DNA from: Burkholderiaceae bacterium
GTDB taxonomy: Bacteria; Pseudomonadota; Gammaproteobacteria; Burkholderiales; Burkholderiaceae_A
Length of the DNA: 64,000 nt
Reading direction: 5' to 3'
Assembly: GCA_018882785.1 (NCBI GenBank)
Contig: VERI01000001.1
Coordinates: forward strand, 248,001 to 312,000
Both the position numbers and the translations under genes were made by a program. Under the pieces are notes generated by a model. It worked only from the letters and a program-made list of their open reading frames with translations. It did no database searches and was not told the DNA's origin. Positions 55,623 to 64,000 of this stretch are shown piece after piece (the stretch's first letter is position 1; the number at the start of each line of letters is the position of its first letter).

Positions 55623-57028
55623 TGAAGTGGGCGTTAAAATCCTATTGCAGATCGATCACATTAGTGGCCATCCTGATTCTCGGCCCCGCCTGTGCGCGGG
55701 CGCAATATCCAACTGATAAGACGGACCAGACCGCTGGAATGGCAGGGTTGCTGACCGCTCATCTTGATCAGGCAAGAAAGATTGACGGTACTTTTCTCGC
55801 AGCTCAAGCCTCTAAAGAGGCTGCCTGGCATTCCCTGCAAATCAATAGTGCTGCTCTCGGGTTAAAAGTAACGGCCACAGTAAATAGCTTTCATGCTGAA
55901 CGAACTGAAGAAAGTCGGCTAGTATCCGGATCCGTCTCTAGTAACCGCCACCTGAATTCATCTCTTGCAACCATTACCGCGCGACAGCCACTCTATCGCA
56001 AGAAGGACTTCTTGGCGGTTGAGCAGGCAACGATGCAACTGCAAAGTGCCGAAGCGATGGCGGAGTCAGCTACACACGTTCTCTTTGGGAGAGTGTTTAT
56101 CGCCTGGGTGGAGATACTGACCGCGCGCGACCTTCTCCATATTGCCCGACAGGCCGCTGAGCGGTCGGGAATGGTACGCGAGGAAATGGAACGCCGCTAT
56201 CGCGCCGGTGATATATCGCTGGACCAACTTGGGGTCGAGATCTCGCGACAGGAGCAGCGTCAGGCAGATGTCCTGGATGCGATGGGACGACTCTATATCG
56301 CTGAGCGGGGACTGATAGATCTGGTTGGCCCAGAGGCCAGTGTTCCATCGGAATTTACCTTGGAAACGGCCACCCCGAATATCCCAGCGAATCTGTCCGT
56401 ATCCGAGATCTCTCGCCTTGTAGATGAACGAAACCCCGAGCTAAGAGCTTCTCGGCTTCTGGAAGAGGTGGCTCGACTTGATCGAGAGCGGATGCGGGCT
56501 GACCATTTGCCGACCGTAGACCTCTATGCGAGTGTATCCAAAGGGGAAAACGATACAATTTCTTATATACGCGACGAAAGTCGCATTGGTGTCCAACTAT
56601 CGGTTCCGGTTTACACCAGTGGTTCTATCGATGCGGCGTCGGCACAGGCCGAAGCCCAGTATCGAAAAGCGCAGGCCCAGACGAGCTCGCTCGGGGTGCG
56701 TCTACGTGCGCAGGCGATATCTGCTGCGTCTAAACTTCGGACAAGTGTGGTGCGAATCGATACATACCGAACGCAAGTAGAGGCGACCGCACTGCGCGCA
56801 GAGGCGGTCCGGCGAGGGTTTCTTGCGGGTACGAGCACCCGCGGAGACTTCGCCCGCGCAGAAACTGAATATCTAACCGCGCGTCAGCGTCGAGCCAATG
56901 AAATGTTGGAATTTGCTAACGCATGGACATCATTTGTTATTGCAGCAGCACAGATAGATGCTAGCTTTCTTCAGGAGAGACAGGCGCCGGATAAACAGCC
57001 CGTAAAAATGGTCGGTTCCATGAAATAG
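55622..57028 (+). CDS. Type I secretion outer-membrane protein (TolC family)
   Basis: Outer-membrane channel of 468 residues with a signal peptide (SITLVAILILGPACARA). Two repeats of TolC-type coiled coil are visible, for example ERSGMVREEMERRYRAGDISLDQLGVEISRQEQRQ and VRRGFLAGTSTRGDFARAETEYLTARQRR. It begins at a TAATG overlap with the HlyD gene, so surface protein, ABC, HlyD and TolC form one operon. Separate from the housekeeping tolC at 29275. Confidence 0.92.
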   Translation: MKWALKSYCRSITLVAILILGPACARAQYPTDKTDQTAGMAGLLTAHLDQARKIDGTFLAAQASKEAAWHSLQINSAALGLKVTATVNSFHAERTEESRLVSGSVSSNRHLNSSLATITARQPLYRKKDFLAVEQATMQLQSAEAMAESATHVLFGRVFIAWVEILTARDLLHIARQAAERSGMVREEMERRYRAGDISLDQLGVEISRQEQRQADVLDAMGRLYIAERGLIDLVGPEASVPSEFTLETATPNIPANLSVSEISRLVDERNPELRASRLLEEVARLDRERMRADHLPTVDLYASVSKGENDTISYIRDESRIGVQLSVPVYTSGSIDAASAQAEAQYRKAQAQTSSLGVRLRAQAISAASKLRTSVVRIDTYRTQVEATALRAEAVRRGFLAGTSTRGDFARAETEYLTARQRRANEMLEFANAWTSFVIAAAQIDASFLQERQAPDKQPVKMVGSMK

Positions 57029-57116
57029 GTGGAGTCTTCCCACGTGGCGCGTGTAACTCTCTAGCTGTCGCGCATCAAACTCGTTTCCTCACGATTGCGA
57101 GCGAGGGAAGCCTCTT

Positions 57117-58322
57117 ATGAAACAGGTATTGGTGTCGGTATCTAACCAGTCGGAGATGGTACGACTGGCGCCTGTAATACGAACACTAAGAGATGATTTC
57201 TCGGACGTCGTCTGCACTCGCTGGGTCCGAACGGGATCTAACCCGGATAAAGTCTGGCAAACCGGCGCCCTGTTTGGGCTTTCTCCGGATCGCGAATTTG
57301 ATCTTCGATGTGGATCTAGCAATCTAGTGGAGCATAGCTGGGAAATTGCTAATAGTATGGGCAGAGAGTTTGACAGCACGGTTCCGGACCTACTGGTTAT
57401 TCAGGGTGAATCCCTATCCTCGCTTCTGGCTAGTCAGCAGGCCTTTATGCGTCGAATCCCTGTGGTTGTACTACCGAACCCGCTAAAACCCACCGTACTA
57501 CCCGTCGAACCCCATCTTGATTCCTATCGACGCCTAATATCCGCTGTTGCAAATTTTCGGTGTTTAACAAACGAACGTGATTTAGGGCTTCTGAAGGCAA
57601 CAGGAATTCCAAGTATCGAAATGGCTGTGACCGGGGATACCGTAGTAGACGCCTTGGCGATGGTGTTAAAGCACGGAATACTCGACCGAGAGAACCCGTC
57701 ACTAAAAAAAATCGTATCTCTTGATAATGCACAGATAGTGGTAGCACTTAGCAGCTCAACCAAGCGTATGGGTGCAATGACCGAGCTTGCCATCGCTATT
57801 GCAGAGATCTCTAGACAGTATCCGGGGATTCTCTTTACTGTGCTTACGACACCGGACTCTCAGATCCGTGGCCTATTACATTCAGTCCTTGATTCAATAC
57901 AAAATGTAACACTGCGGGAACCGGTACCGTTCTATGAATTTCTTCGAGTGTTGCAACTGCATGATCTTGTAATAACTGATTCTGAAGATCTGCATGCCGA
58001 GGCAACTGCATTAGGAAAACCTGGTTTCGTACTCGTCGATCTAGATTTCTCACTGAAACCAGATGGCATTTTCGATACGCAGTATGTGACTTGGGAACAG
58101 GAGCATCTATGTCATGAAATTTTAGGTTTACTCGCGGATAATGATATGTATCGAATGAATATTCCGGATTCCCACTGCCTTGGTGATGGGAAAGCAGCTA
58201 AAAGAATAGGATGTCTTATCGCGCACTGGGCGCGAAATAACTCTCTTTCGTCCCGTGCTTTTGAGCCTTATCGTGGAATTCCTCCGATCCGGAGGATTCC
58301 AGATAACTTGCACGCCGTCTGA
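57117..58322 (+). CDS. Degenerate UDP-GlcNAc 2-epimerase-like protein
   Basis: A 401-residue GT-B-fold protein resembling WecB in overall frame: LVSVSNQSEMVRLAPVI at the start, VTGDTVVDALAM in the middle and TDSEDLHAEATALGKPGFVLVD late. The catalytic motifs are altered: HGD is QGE, HVEAGLRT is replaced by LPNPLKP, and the HRREN segment reads SSSTKRMG. It therefore probably no longer epimerises UDP-GlcNAc. It stands alone between the type I operon and the pilus genes. Confidence 0.65.
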   Translation: MKQVLVSVSNQSEMVRLAPVIRTLRDDFSDVVCTRWVRTGSNPDKVWQTGALFGLSPDREFDLRCGSSNLVEHSWEIANSMGREFDSTVPDLLVIQGESLSSLLASQQAFMRRIPVVVLPNPLKPTVLPVEPHLDSYRRLISAVANFRCLTNERDLGLLKATGIPSIEMAVTGDTVVDALAMVLKHGILDRENPSLKKIVSLDNAQIVVALSSSTKRMGAMTELAIAIAEISRQYPGILFTVLTTPDSQIRGLLHSVLDSIQNVTLREPVPFYEFLRVLQLHDLVITDSEDLHAEATALGKPGFVLVDLDFSLKPDGIFDTQYVTWEQEHLCHEILGLLADNDMYRMNIPDSHCLGDGKAAKRIGCLIAHWARNNSLSSRAFEPYRGIPPIRRIPDNLHAV

Positions 58323-58434
58323 GCGATCTCAGACTTGCTGGATCACAGAATCCCTCCTGGGCCGGAATCCGCCGGTCCATTGTTCGATTTTCAGAGATTA
58401 CCTGGAAATCATTAACCTTCTTTGGAGAGTCAGC

Positions 58435-58617
58435 ATGAAAAAGCTTGTTTATTTCGGTAAGAGATTCCTGAAAGATAACCGCGGTGTAAGTGCAATTGAG
58501 TACGGTTTACTTGCGACCCTGATTGCAATTGCCATCATAACGGGCGCATCACTTCTGGGTACTGAACTGAATGCAAAGTTTGACTCCATCGCTAAAACTG
58601 TGAAGAGCCCGACTTAG
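58435..58617 (+). CDS. flp: Flp-type pilin (Tad pilus major subunit)
   Basis: Pilin precursor of 60 residues. Prepilin cleavage is predicted after Gly17 (DNRG/VSAIEYG), leaving the class IVb mature start with Glu5 and Tyr6, followed by a hydrophobic helix (LLATLIAIAIITGASLLG). GGAGAG precedes ATG 58435. First gene of the tad locus. Confidence 0.95.
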   Translation: MKKLVYFGKRFLKDNRGVSAIEYGLLATLIAIAIITGASLLGTELNAKFDSIAKTVKSPT

Positions 58618-58657
58618 TAATCGAAATCGTATTATTGATTGATCTAGTTGTTTTTTT

Positions 58658-59146
58658 ATGGTCAGTGTGTCCCCGGTGGTGCTTGAGTTGATTTATGGCA
58701 GGTCACCATCGGGGATCTTTAATCCAATGCCGGCTGTACTGATAGTGATTCTCTGTCTCGCTGCACTCAGTGATCTGATGCTAAGGATCGTACCGAACTG
58801 GTTAATTCTTATTGGCCTAATGATTGGATTAGTGATGTCCGCATCTTTGGGGGGCTTTTTGGGGATTGGCATCATGGCCGTAGGAGCGATCAGCGGTGTC
58901 CTTCTTTTTCTTCCGATTTACATGGTGGGGCTGCTGGGTGCGGGTGACGTGAAGCTAATCGCGTTAGTCGGAGGATTTCTGGGGCTGCACCAGTTGCTGG
59001 TTACTAGCCTTTTGATCTTTCTCGCGGGGGGCGTAATTAGTCTTATTACGCTGCAACGCGCTGCTGGAATCCATGGCTCGATTCAGGTGCCCTATGCGGC
59101 GGCGATTGCCACTGGTGTGATCTTGCACTTCATGATTTTTACATGA
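58658..59146 (+). CDS. cpaA: Prepilin peptidase, CpaA/TadV type
   Basis: Membrane aspartyl protease of 162 residues processing the Flp pilin. The two catalytic aspartates are Asp39 in ALSDLMLR and the Asp of GAGDVKL (about residue 97). Five to six hydrophobic segments and no N-methylase domain, as in TadV. Confidence 0.92.
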   Translation: MVSVSPVVLELIYGRSPSGIFNPMPAVLIVILCLAALSDLMLRIVPNWLILIGLMIGLVMSASLGGFLGIGIMAVGAISGVLLFLPIYMVGLLGAGDVKLIALVGGFLGLHQLLVTSLLIFLAGGVISLITLQRAAGIHGSIQVPYAAAIATGVILHFMIFT

Positions 59147-59182
59147 ACACAATCTTCCAAGATTTACTGAAAGGAGTTACAT

Positions 59183-59983
59183 ATGGGCAATCGACGGGCG
59201 ATTGTTTTTTTGCTGGTTTCATTAGTCACTGGCAGTCTCGCGGTTGGAATAGCAGCATTTTGGATGAAACAGAAGGTCTCCGACAAAACGGTTGCCGTTG
59301 TGGTGGCCGGCCGTGATCTCACCGCCGGAGAGAAACTTACCTCTGAAAATCTTAAGCTGGTTAACTGGCCTGCTGGTTCTCAGGTAAGGGGTTCACTAGC
59401 AACACTTCAGTTGCTCGAGGGTCGAGTGATCGCAACCTCAGTGGTAATGGGTGAGCCTATCCTGGAGGGTCGGCTTGCGCCGGTGGGTAGCAAGGCAGGG
59501 CTGAGTGCCATCATCACGCCTGGCCACCGCGCATTGACCGTTAAAGTCAACGAGGTTGTCGGGGTGGCGGGCTTTGCTATGCCAGGCAATTATGTAGATG
59601 TTCTAGTGACTATTCACCAAGACAATAAGCCACCAATTTCTAAGATTGTCTTAGAGAAGATTCTGGTGCTCGCAACGGCCCAGGAGCATGTGGTACGAGA
59701 TGAAGCGAAGCCCAGAGTGGTCAATGCGGTGACGCTGGAAGTTACCCCCGAACAGGCCGAAAAGCTCGATCTGGCAAGGAGTATCGGTACGCTATCGATG
59801 GCCCTGCGTAATCAGGTAGATCAGACACTGGTAGCGACGCGGGGCGCAGTTGTTGGCGATGTACTACAGGTCAATTCTGCAGCTGCATCCAGGCCGATAC
59901 AACGCGACGGTTCAGGCGATGCGGCTACTTCGGCAATTGAAATTATTCGTGGTGTGGTGCGCACTAGTGTCAGCGTTCGCTGA
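59183..59983 (+). CDS. cpaB: Flp pilus assembly protein CpaB/RcpC
   Basis: Periplasmic pilus assembly protein of 266 residues with one N-terminal helix (VFLLVSLVTGSLAVGIAAFW), an SAF domain (VVVAGRDLTAGEKLTSENL) and the C-terminal RcpC domain (VTLEVTPEQAEKLDLA). AAAGGAG precedes the ATG. Confidence 0.92.
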   Translation: MGNRRAIVFLLVSLVTGSLAVGIAAFWMKQKVSDKTVAVVVAGRDLTAGEKLTSENLKLVNWPAGSQVRGSLATLQLLEGRVIATSVVMGEPILEGRLAPVGSKAGLSAIITPGHRALTVKVNEVVGVAGFAMPGNYVDVLVTIHQDNKPPISKIVLEKILVLATAQEHVVRDEAKPRVVNAVTLEVTPEQAEKLDLARSIGTLSMALRNQVDQTLVATRGAVVGDVLQVNSAAASRPIQRDGSGDAATSAIEIIRGVVRTSVSVR

Positions 59984-60007
59984 ACGGTCAAATGGGATTA
60001 GAGAACA

Positions 60008-61558
60008 ATGATCAATAAAATAATACAAATCGTTTTTGCTGTGGGTGTGGGAAGCATGCTTCATCTTGGATATGCCGCACCGCAGACAGGTAATTCCTCC
60101 TCTGCCATCCTGGGGCCAGTTCCTCCAACGACTCTTGGGGATACACCATTGCGGCTGGTTTCAGGTAAATCACAGGTAGTACCCATTCCTGGTGGAATCA
60201 CACGAGTATCGGTGGCTAACCCGGAGATGGCTGATGTCACAGTCATTGCAGGCCGTGAACTCTATGCTATCGGCAGGAAGGTTGGCTCAACAAATATCTT
60301 TTTGTGGGGCAAATCGGGCCAGGTGACCGTGATGGATGTGATTATCTCTACTGATACGTTGGGTTTACAGGGTAAGTTACGCGAGCTAATGCCTACTGAA
60401 CAGCAGCTACATGTAAGCTCAGCCGGAGAGGCGCTTGTGTTGATCGGCCAGGTAGCCGATGCTGCAAAAGTGCAGCGTGCAATGGAGATCGCTGAGCAAT
60501 TCACCGAAAAGAAGGTGATTAATCTCTTATCTATGGGCGAATTGCCGCAGGTGCTACTGGAGGTGAAGGTAGCCGAAGTCTCCCGGAAACTCACTGATAA
60601 GCTAGGCGTCGCCCTAGGCGTCAACGGCAGCAGAGGTTCTTTCCAATACCAAATTCTGGGTAATCTCTTGACAGGTGGTGCCTTCAGTACCCCGCAGGGG
60701 GGTGGTGCAGGAATTGGTCTGGCACAGGGCAACGACAGCCTGAGGCTTGAAGCCGAGATTAAGAATGGTCTGATTAAGGTTTTGGCTGAGCCGAACATTA
60801 TCGCGGTAAGCGGCCAAGAGGGTGCATTTCTGGCAGGCGGTAAGATTTTTATTCCCGTACCCAGATCAGATGGATCCGGCATCGCCTATGTGACACTGGA
60901 AGAACGGGAGTACGGTGTTGGTCTGCGCTTTCTTCCGACAGTGCTCGAGGGCGGAAAGATCAATTTGCGCGTTACGCCTGAAGTCTCCGAGCTTGTAGAG
61001 CAGGGGACACCGATCAAAGCAGGTGGCGTCACAAATGTGCTTCCCACCATCTCCACTCGCCGTGCCTCGACCACGGTACAGCTCATGGATGGCCAGAGCT
61101 TTGCTATTGGAGGTCTAATAAAAAACAATGTATCGCAATCGCTTTCAGGTTTTCCCTTTTTAAGCGAACTCCCAGTTCTAGGCGCATTGTTTCGTAGTAG
61201 TGAATTTATCAATGACCGCAGTGAGTTGATGTTCCTTGTTACACCTAGGCTCGTCAAACCTATGGCTACGTCAGCCCCCCTTCCCACAGACGGCTTCATC
61301 GCACCAACCCGCTATGAATTTATGATGAATGGCCAGATGCAGGGCAGGTCGCCTGTTTCAAAACCGCCAGCGCGCATCCAGGGGGAAGCTGCACCAGCCG
61401 TACCGGTTGTACCTCTGCAGCCACCCGAATCTTCAGCAGGACCGCATGTACCACCTTCTGCGGCAGTTGAACCGCCAGAGCCGCAAGGATCGATTCAGGT
61501 CGGTGCGATCACGTCATCAGATCTGAAAATCGAGAAAATCGAGGAGAACAAGCAATGA
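60008..61558 (+). CDS. cpaC: Tad pilus secretin CpaC/RcpA
   Basis: Outer-membrane secretin of 516 residues with a signal peptide (ends GYAAPQ). The BON-like N-domain with PGGITRVSVANPEMADV and the secretin core (VPRSDGSGIAYVTLEEREYGVGLRFLP ... PTISTRRASTTVQLMDGQSFAIGGL) are clear. A Pro/Ala/Glu-rich C-terminal tail (about 70 residues) is less conserved. ATGA overlap with the lipoprotein gene. Confidence 0.93.
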   Translation: MINKIIQIVFAVGVGSMLHLGYAAPQTGNSSSAILGPVPPTTLGDTPLRLVSGKSQVVPIPGGITRVSVANPEMADVTVIAGRELYAIGRKVGSTNIFLWGKSGQVTVMDVIISTDTLGLQGKLRELMPTEQQLHVSSAGEALVLIGQVADAAKVQRAMEIAEQFTEKKVINLLSMGELPQVLLEVKVAEVSRKLTDKLGVALGVNGSRGSFQYQILGNLLTGGAFSTPQGGGAGIGLAQGNDSLRLEAEIKNGLIKVLAEPNIIAVSGQEGAFLAGGKIFIPVPRSDGSGIAYVTLEEREYGVGLRFLPTVLEGGKINLRVTPEVSELVEQGTPIKAGGVTNVLPTISTRRASTTVQLMDGQSFAIGGLIKNNVSQSLSGFPFLSELPVLGALFRSSEFINDRSELMFLVTPRLVKPMATSAPLPTDGFIAPTRYEFMMNGQMQGRSPVSKPPARIQGEAAPAVPVVPLQPPESSAGPHVPPSAAVEPPEPQGSIQVGAITSSDLKIEKIEENKQ

Positions 61559-61881
61559 GATCCATCTCTTACTGGAGTAAACGTTTCGTGAGTCTGCTGG
61601 CTGCCGGATCGCTGGTGGGCTGTGCCCACCAATATGCGCCTGAGGCATCTTTTGGGAGTTCGGTAAAAGACAGCGTTCGTATGCAGTCAGTCCGTATCAA
61701 TGGTGTCGGCCATGATCGCATTGAGCCTGGATTTGATGGTCTGGCGGCTAAGGCAGTGATGGATCGTTATGTCCGCAGTTATGAGCAGCCCCAGCAGCTG
61801 GGCAATGTCTTGCGACTGGGCGTAGGCGGAGCGGGAATGGGTGTGGGTGCATCAGCGGGTACACCCGTCACGGCGAGGTAA
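61555..61881 (+). CDS. Small outer-membrane lipoprotein of the tad locus
   Basis: A 108-residue lipoprotein: signal peptide with lipobox LVGC at residues 20-23, then a short polar domain with a Gly-rich end. It occupies the cpaD/rcpB position between the secretin and CpaF, but is much shorter than CpaD and has no clear homology by eye. A pilotin-like role for the secretin is inferred from position. Confidence 0.75.
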   Translation: MRSISYWSKRFVSLLAAGSLVGCAHQYAPEASFGSSVKDSVRMQSVRINGVGHDRIEPGFDGLAAKAVMDRYVRSYEQPQQLGNVLRLGVGGAGMGVGASAGTPVTAR

Positions 61882-61883
61882 GT

Positions 61884-63170
61884 ATGACCCAGCCCGACAC
61901 CCTAGTCGACCAGGCTCGACTGAAATCCCATGTGCATAGTCAACTCCTGAAGATTCTGGATCTATCAGTCATGGAGCGGCTGCAGCCCGATGATCTACGA
62001 GCAGAGCTTTCAGGTGCTGTCCAGCGTATTGTGACTGAAGAACGTATTACGCTTGACCCATCTGATTTAAGTAAGTTGGTCCTGAATATCCAGAACGAAG
62101 TGATGGGCCTGGGCCCAATCGAGCCGTTGATCGCCGACCCTACGGTATCGGATATTTTGGTGAATGGTCCTCTGTCAATTTATGTGGAGCGCTACGGACG
62201 ACTCGAACCGACATCGATACGGTTTTCCAATCATGATCATGTACTCCGAATTATTGAAAAAATCGTGTCGCGTGTCGGCAGAAGAATTGATGAATCTAGC
62301 CCAATGGTGGATGCTCGGCTTCCGGATGGCTCCCGCGTCAACGCCATCATCCCCCCATTGGCCTTAGATGGCCCGGTGCTTTCTATCCGACGGTTTGGCG
62401 TTACGCCGTTTGGCATCAAGGAATTGATTGATCACGATACGCTGTCTGCAGATATGGCCACCGTGATTGAGGCTCTGGTCCATCACAAGATTAATGTCTT
62501 GATTTCAGGTGGTACGGGGAGTGGAAAGACAACGCTGCTTAATGTGCTTTCGGGTTTTGTTCCTGCCGATGAACGCATCATCACGATTGAAGATGCTGCG
62601 GAGCTACGCTTACAACAACCCCATGTAGTCCGGCTAGAGACCCGACCCGCCAATGTCGAGGGCAAGGGAGAGGTGACCCAGCGGTCTCTGGTCAAAAACA
62701 GTCTGCGTATGCGGCCGGATCGCATCGTGGTTGGCGAGGTCCGGGGGGCTGAGGTCCTGGACATGCTCCAGGCCATGAATACCGGCCATCAGGGCTCAAT
62801 GACCACAATTCATGCCAACTCCCCCCGTGATGCAATGATCCGCCTAGAGAACATGGTTAGCCTTGCTGGCATTAAGGTGGGTATTCATCCCATTCGGCGA
62901 CAGATCGCTTCGGCCATCAGTGTTGTAATCCAGATTGCCCGATTACCTGATGGTGCTCGGAAGGTGCTGAGTGTTCAGGAAATCACAGGCATGGAGGGCG
63001 ACATGATCGAAATGCAAGAGATCTTTTCCTACGAACAGCAGGGCGTGACAGTCGACGGTAGGTCGATCGGTGCGTTTAAGGCTACAGGCATTCGTCCACG
63101 GTTCGCTGAGCATATTGCCCGCGAAGGCCAGCGGCTTTCTGATCGACTCTTTATACCTCCGGCTCAGTAG
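61884..63170 (+). CDS. cpaF: Tad pilus assembly ATPase CpaF/TadA
   Basis: Hexameric type II/IV secretion ATPase of 428 residues. Walker [10 protein letters not shown] (about residues 209-217), the Asp box [22 protein letters not shown], Walker [14 protein letters not shown] and the His box [15 protein letters not shown] are all intact. Starts two bases after the lipoprotein gene. Confidence 0.95.
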   Translation: MTQPDTLVDQARLKSHVHSQLLKILDLSVMERLQPDDLRAELSGAVQRIVTEERITLDPSDLSKLVLNIQNEVMGLGPIEPLIADPTVSDILVNGPLSIYVERYGRLEPTSIRFSNHDHVLRIIEKIVSRVGRRIDESSPMVDARLPDGSRVNAIIPPLALDGPVLSIRRFGVTPFGIKELIDHDTLSADMATVIEALVHHKINVLISGGTGSGKTTLLNVLSGFVPADERIITIEDAAELRLQQPHVVRLETRPANVEGKGEVTQRSLVKNSLRMRPDRIVVGEVRGAEVLDMLQAMNTGHQGSMTTIHANSPRDAMIRLENMVSLAGIKVGIHPIRRQIASAISVVIQIARLPDGARKVLSVQEITGMEGDMIEMQEIFSYEQQGVTVDGRSIGAFKATGIRPRFAEHIAREGQRLSDRLFIPPAQ

Positions 63171-63182
63171 GGATGCCTTTTT

Positions 63183-64000
63183 ATGCAGACCTTAATTTAT
63201 GGATTACTGTTTGTCTCGTCAGTCTTCCTAGCGGGTTCAATCATGTTGTTCTGGCAAGACATGGTCGCAACTCGTTCGGACCGGGCCAGCGTACTACAGA
63301 CATCTATTGGCGTATCAGAAGCTGCCTTGCAGTCAAATGTCTATCGGGATCTGCGTGTTAGTGCGATATCCTGGCTTGACCAGTTAATACGCACCAATCC
63401 GAGGATTCAGGGGATACAGCACGCTATTGCAAGGTCCGGAGTGCGGCTATATGTTGATCAGGTCATTGCTATCGGCACATGTTTATCAGTGGCTATAGCA
63501 GCAATTCTGTGGTTTTTTCACTCGCCCTGGCTATTGATTCTTCCAAGTGCAGGCCTCGCTTTTATTAGCCCATGGCTGGTATTGCGCTATCGCAGACGTA
63601 AACGTCTTCAGGTAATCGAGGAGCAGCTGCCGGATGCGCTTGATGCGATTTCCCGGGCGATGCAGGCAGGGAATTCACTAGCAGGAGCGCTATCCACCGT
63701 GGGCAAGGAGTCTCCAGATCCTTTAGGTCGTGAGTTGCGTATGGTCTCTGATGAAATCAATTTTGGTCGTTCCGTAAAAGAAGGGCTCGCTGAGTTCTCT
63801 CTGCGGCTTGGCAGCCTCGATATTAGATATTTCGTATTGGCTGTGCTGATCCATAGCCAGACTGGAGGCAATCTTTCGTCGCTCCTTTCTGGTCTGGCCA
63901 CACTTATTCGTGAGCGACTGCGATTAAAACGTAGGATCCGGGTGCTCTCGGCCGAAGGTCGGCTGTCAGGCTGGGTACTTACACTGCTGCCTTTTATTGC
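63183..64000 (+). CDS. tadB: Tad pilus inner-membrane platform protein TadB (cut by window end)
   Basis: Open to the last base of the window, so about 272 residues are seen. N-terminal helix (LIYGLLFVSSVFLAGSIML), two central helices, then a type II secretion F-domain segment EQLPDALDAISRAMQAGNSL and EINFGRSVKEGLAEFSLRL and HSQTGGNLSSLL, the T2SSF/TadB mark. ATG 63183 lies 12 bases after cpaF. TadC would be expected next. Confidence 0.92.
   Translation, partial: MQTLIYGLLFVSSVFLAGSIMLFWQDMVATRSDRASVLQTSIGVSEAALQSNVYRDLRVSAISWLDQLIRTNPRIQGIQHAIARSGVRLYVDQVIAIGTCLSVAIAAILWFFHSPWLLILPSAGLAFISPWLVLRYRRRKRLQVIEEQLPDALDAISRAMQAGNSLAGALSTVGKESPDPLGRELRMVSDEINFGRSVKEGLAEFSLRLGSLDIRYFVLAVLIHSQTGGNLSSLLSGLATLIRERLRLKRRIRVLSAEGRLSGWVLTLLPFI

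Noticed and set aside
57117-58322. Functional UDP-GlcNAc 2-epimerase (wecB)
   Set aside because: Fold-level similarity only; the catalytic Asp, His-containing and Arg/Glu motifs are not found.

Overview
The window comes from an aerobic or facultative purple phototroph of the Proteobacteria. It carries the tail of a photosynthesis gene cluster (bchH, bchL, bchM, lhaA, puhA, puhB, puhC, a small orf, acsF, puhE) and, 35 kb away, a separate peripheral antenna operon (pucB, pucA, pucC). The order around puhA and acsF, the aerobic diiron cyclase, and the waaA/tolC/pcm, yqgE-ruvX-pyrB-pyrC' and hemL/rubredoxin neighbourhoods fit a betaproteobacterium, probably of or near the Burkholderiales. That placement is inference from gene order, without any search.

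Layout. 1-8.8 kb: one tightly coupled photosynthesis operon with many ATGA or TGATG overlaps, covering bacteriochlorophyll synthesis, reaction-centre H subunit and assembly factors. 8.8-43 kb: core genome, including a beta-CASP nuclease, MaoC hydratase, MscS channel, AzlCD exporter, cytochrome b561 and cytochrome c', RhlE helicase, GluQ, HemL, rubredoxin, photolyase, pyrimidine genes with a metal-site-deficient dihydroorotase homologue, lysophospholipid acyltransferase, ApaH, AlgC, WaaC, WaaA, TolC, Pcm, TetR, UppP, TrmB, HU, NadB/C/A, tRNA-Gly(CCC), Pgi, a RodZ-like protein and an iron-binding protein. 43.5-45.9 kb: the puc antenna locus. Its intergenic region holds a Fur-type box on the iron-gene side and two tandem PpsR/CrtJ-type palindromes laid over a sigma70 promoter on the puc side. 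The alpha chain has Phe44-Leu45, the signature of B800-820 (LH3) antennae, and a 28-residue one-helix peptide is encoded after pucC. 45.9-49.5 kb: cyclopropane synthase, then two paralogous HTH regulators bracketing a release-factor-like gene, an unknown gene and an Hsp20. 49.8-57 kb: a 1042-residue repeat surface protein with its own type I secretion system (ABC, HlyD, TolC). 57-64 kb: a degenerate UDP-GlcNAc 2-epimerase-like gene, then a Tad/Flp pilus locus (flp, cpaA, cpaB, cpaC, small lipoprotein, cpaF, tadB) that runs off the end and lacks cpaE at its usual place.

How it works together. The first block supplies pigment and reaction-centre assembly and the puc block supplies the tunable antenna. 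The last 15 kb look like a surface-attachment region (secreted repeat adhesin plus tight-adherence pilus), with codon use visibly AT-richer than the core. The genome is compact: ten convergent gene pairs overlap at their 3' ends. No stretch longer than 300 bases lacks a gene; the two longest gaps are 43501-43793 (promoters, described) and 49536-49812 (one possible micro-ORF). I saw no insertion sequence, CRISPR array, rRNA or integrase.
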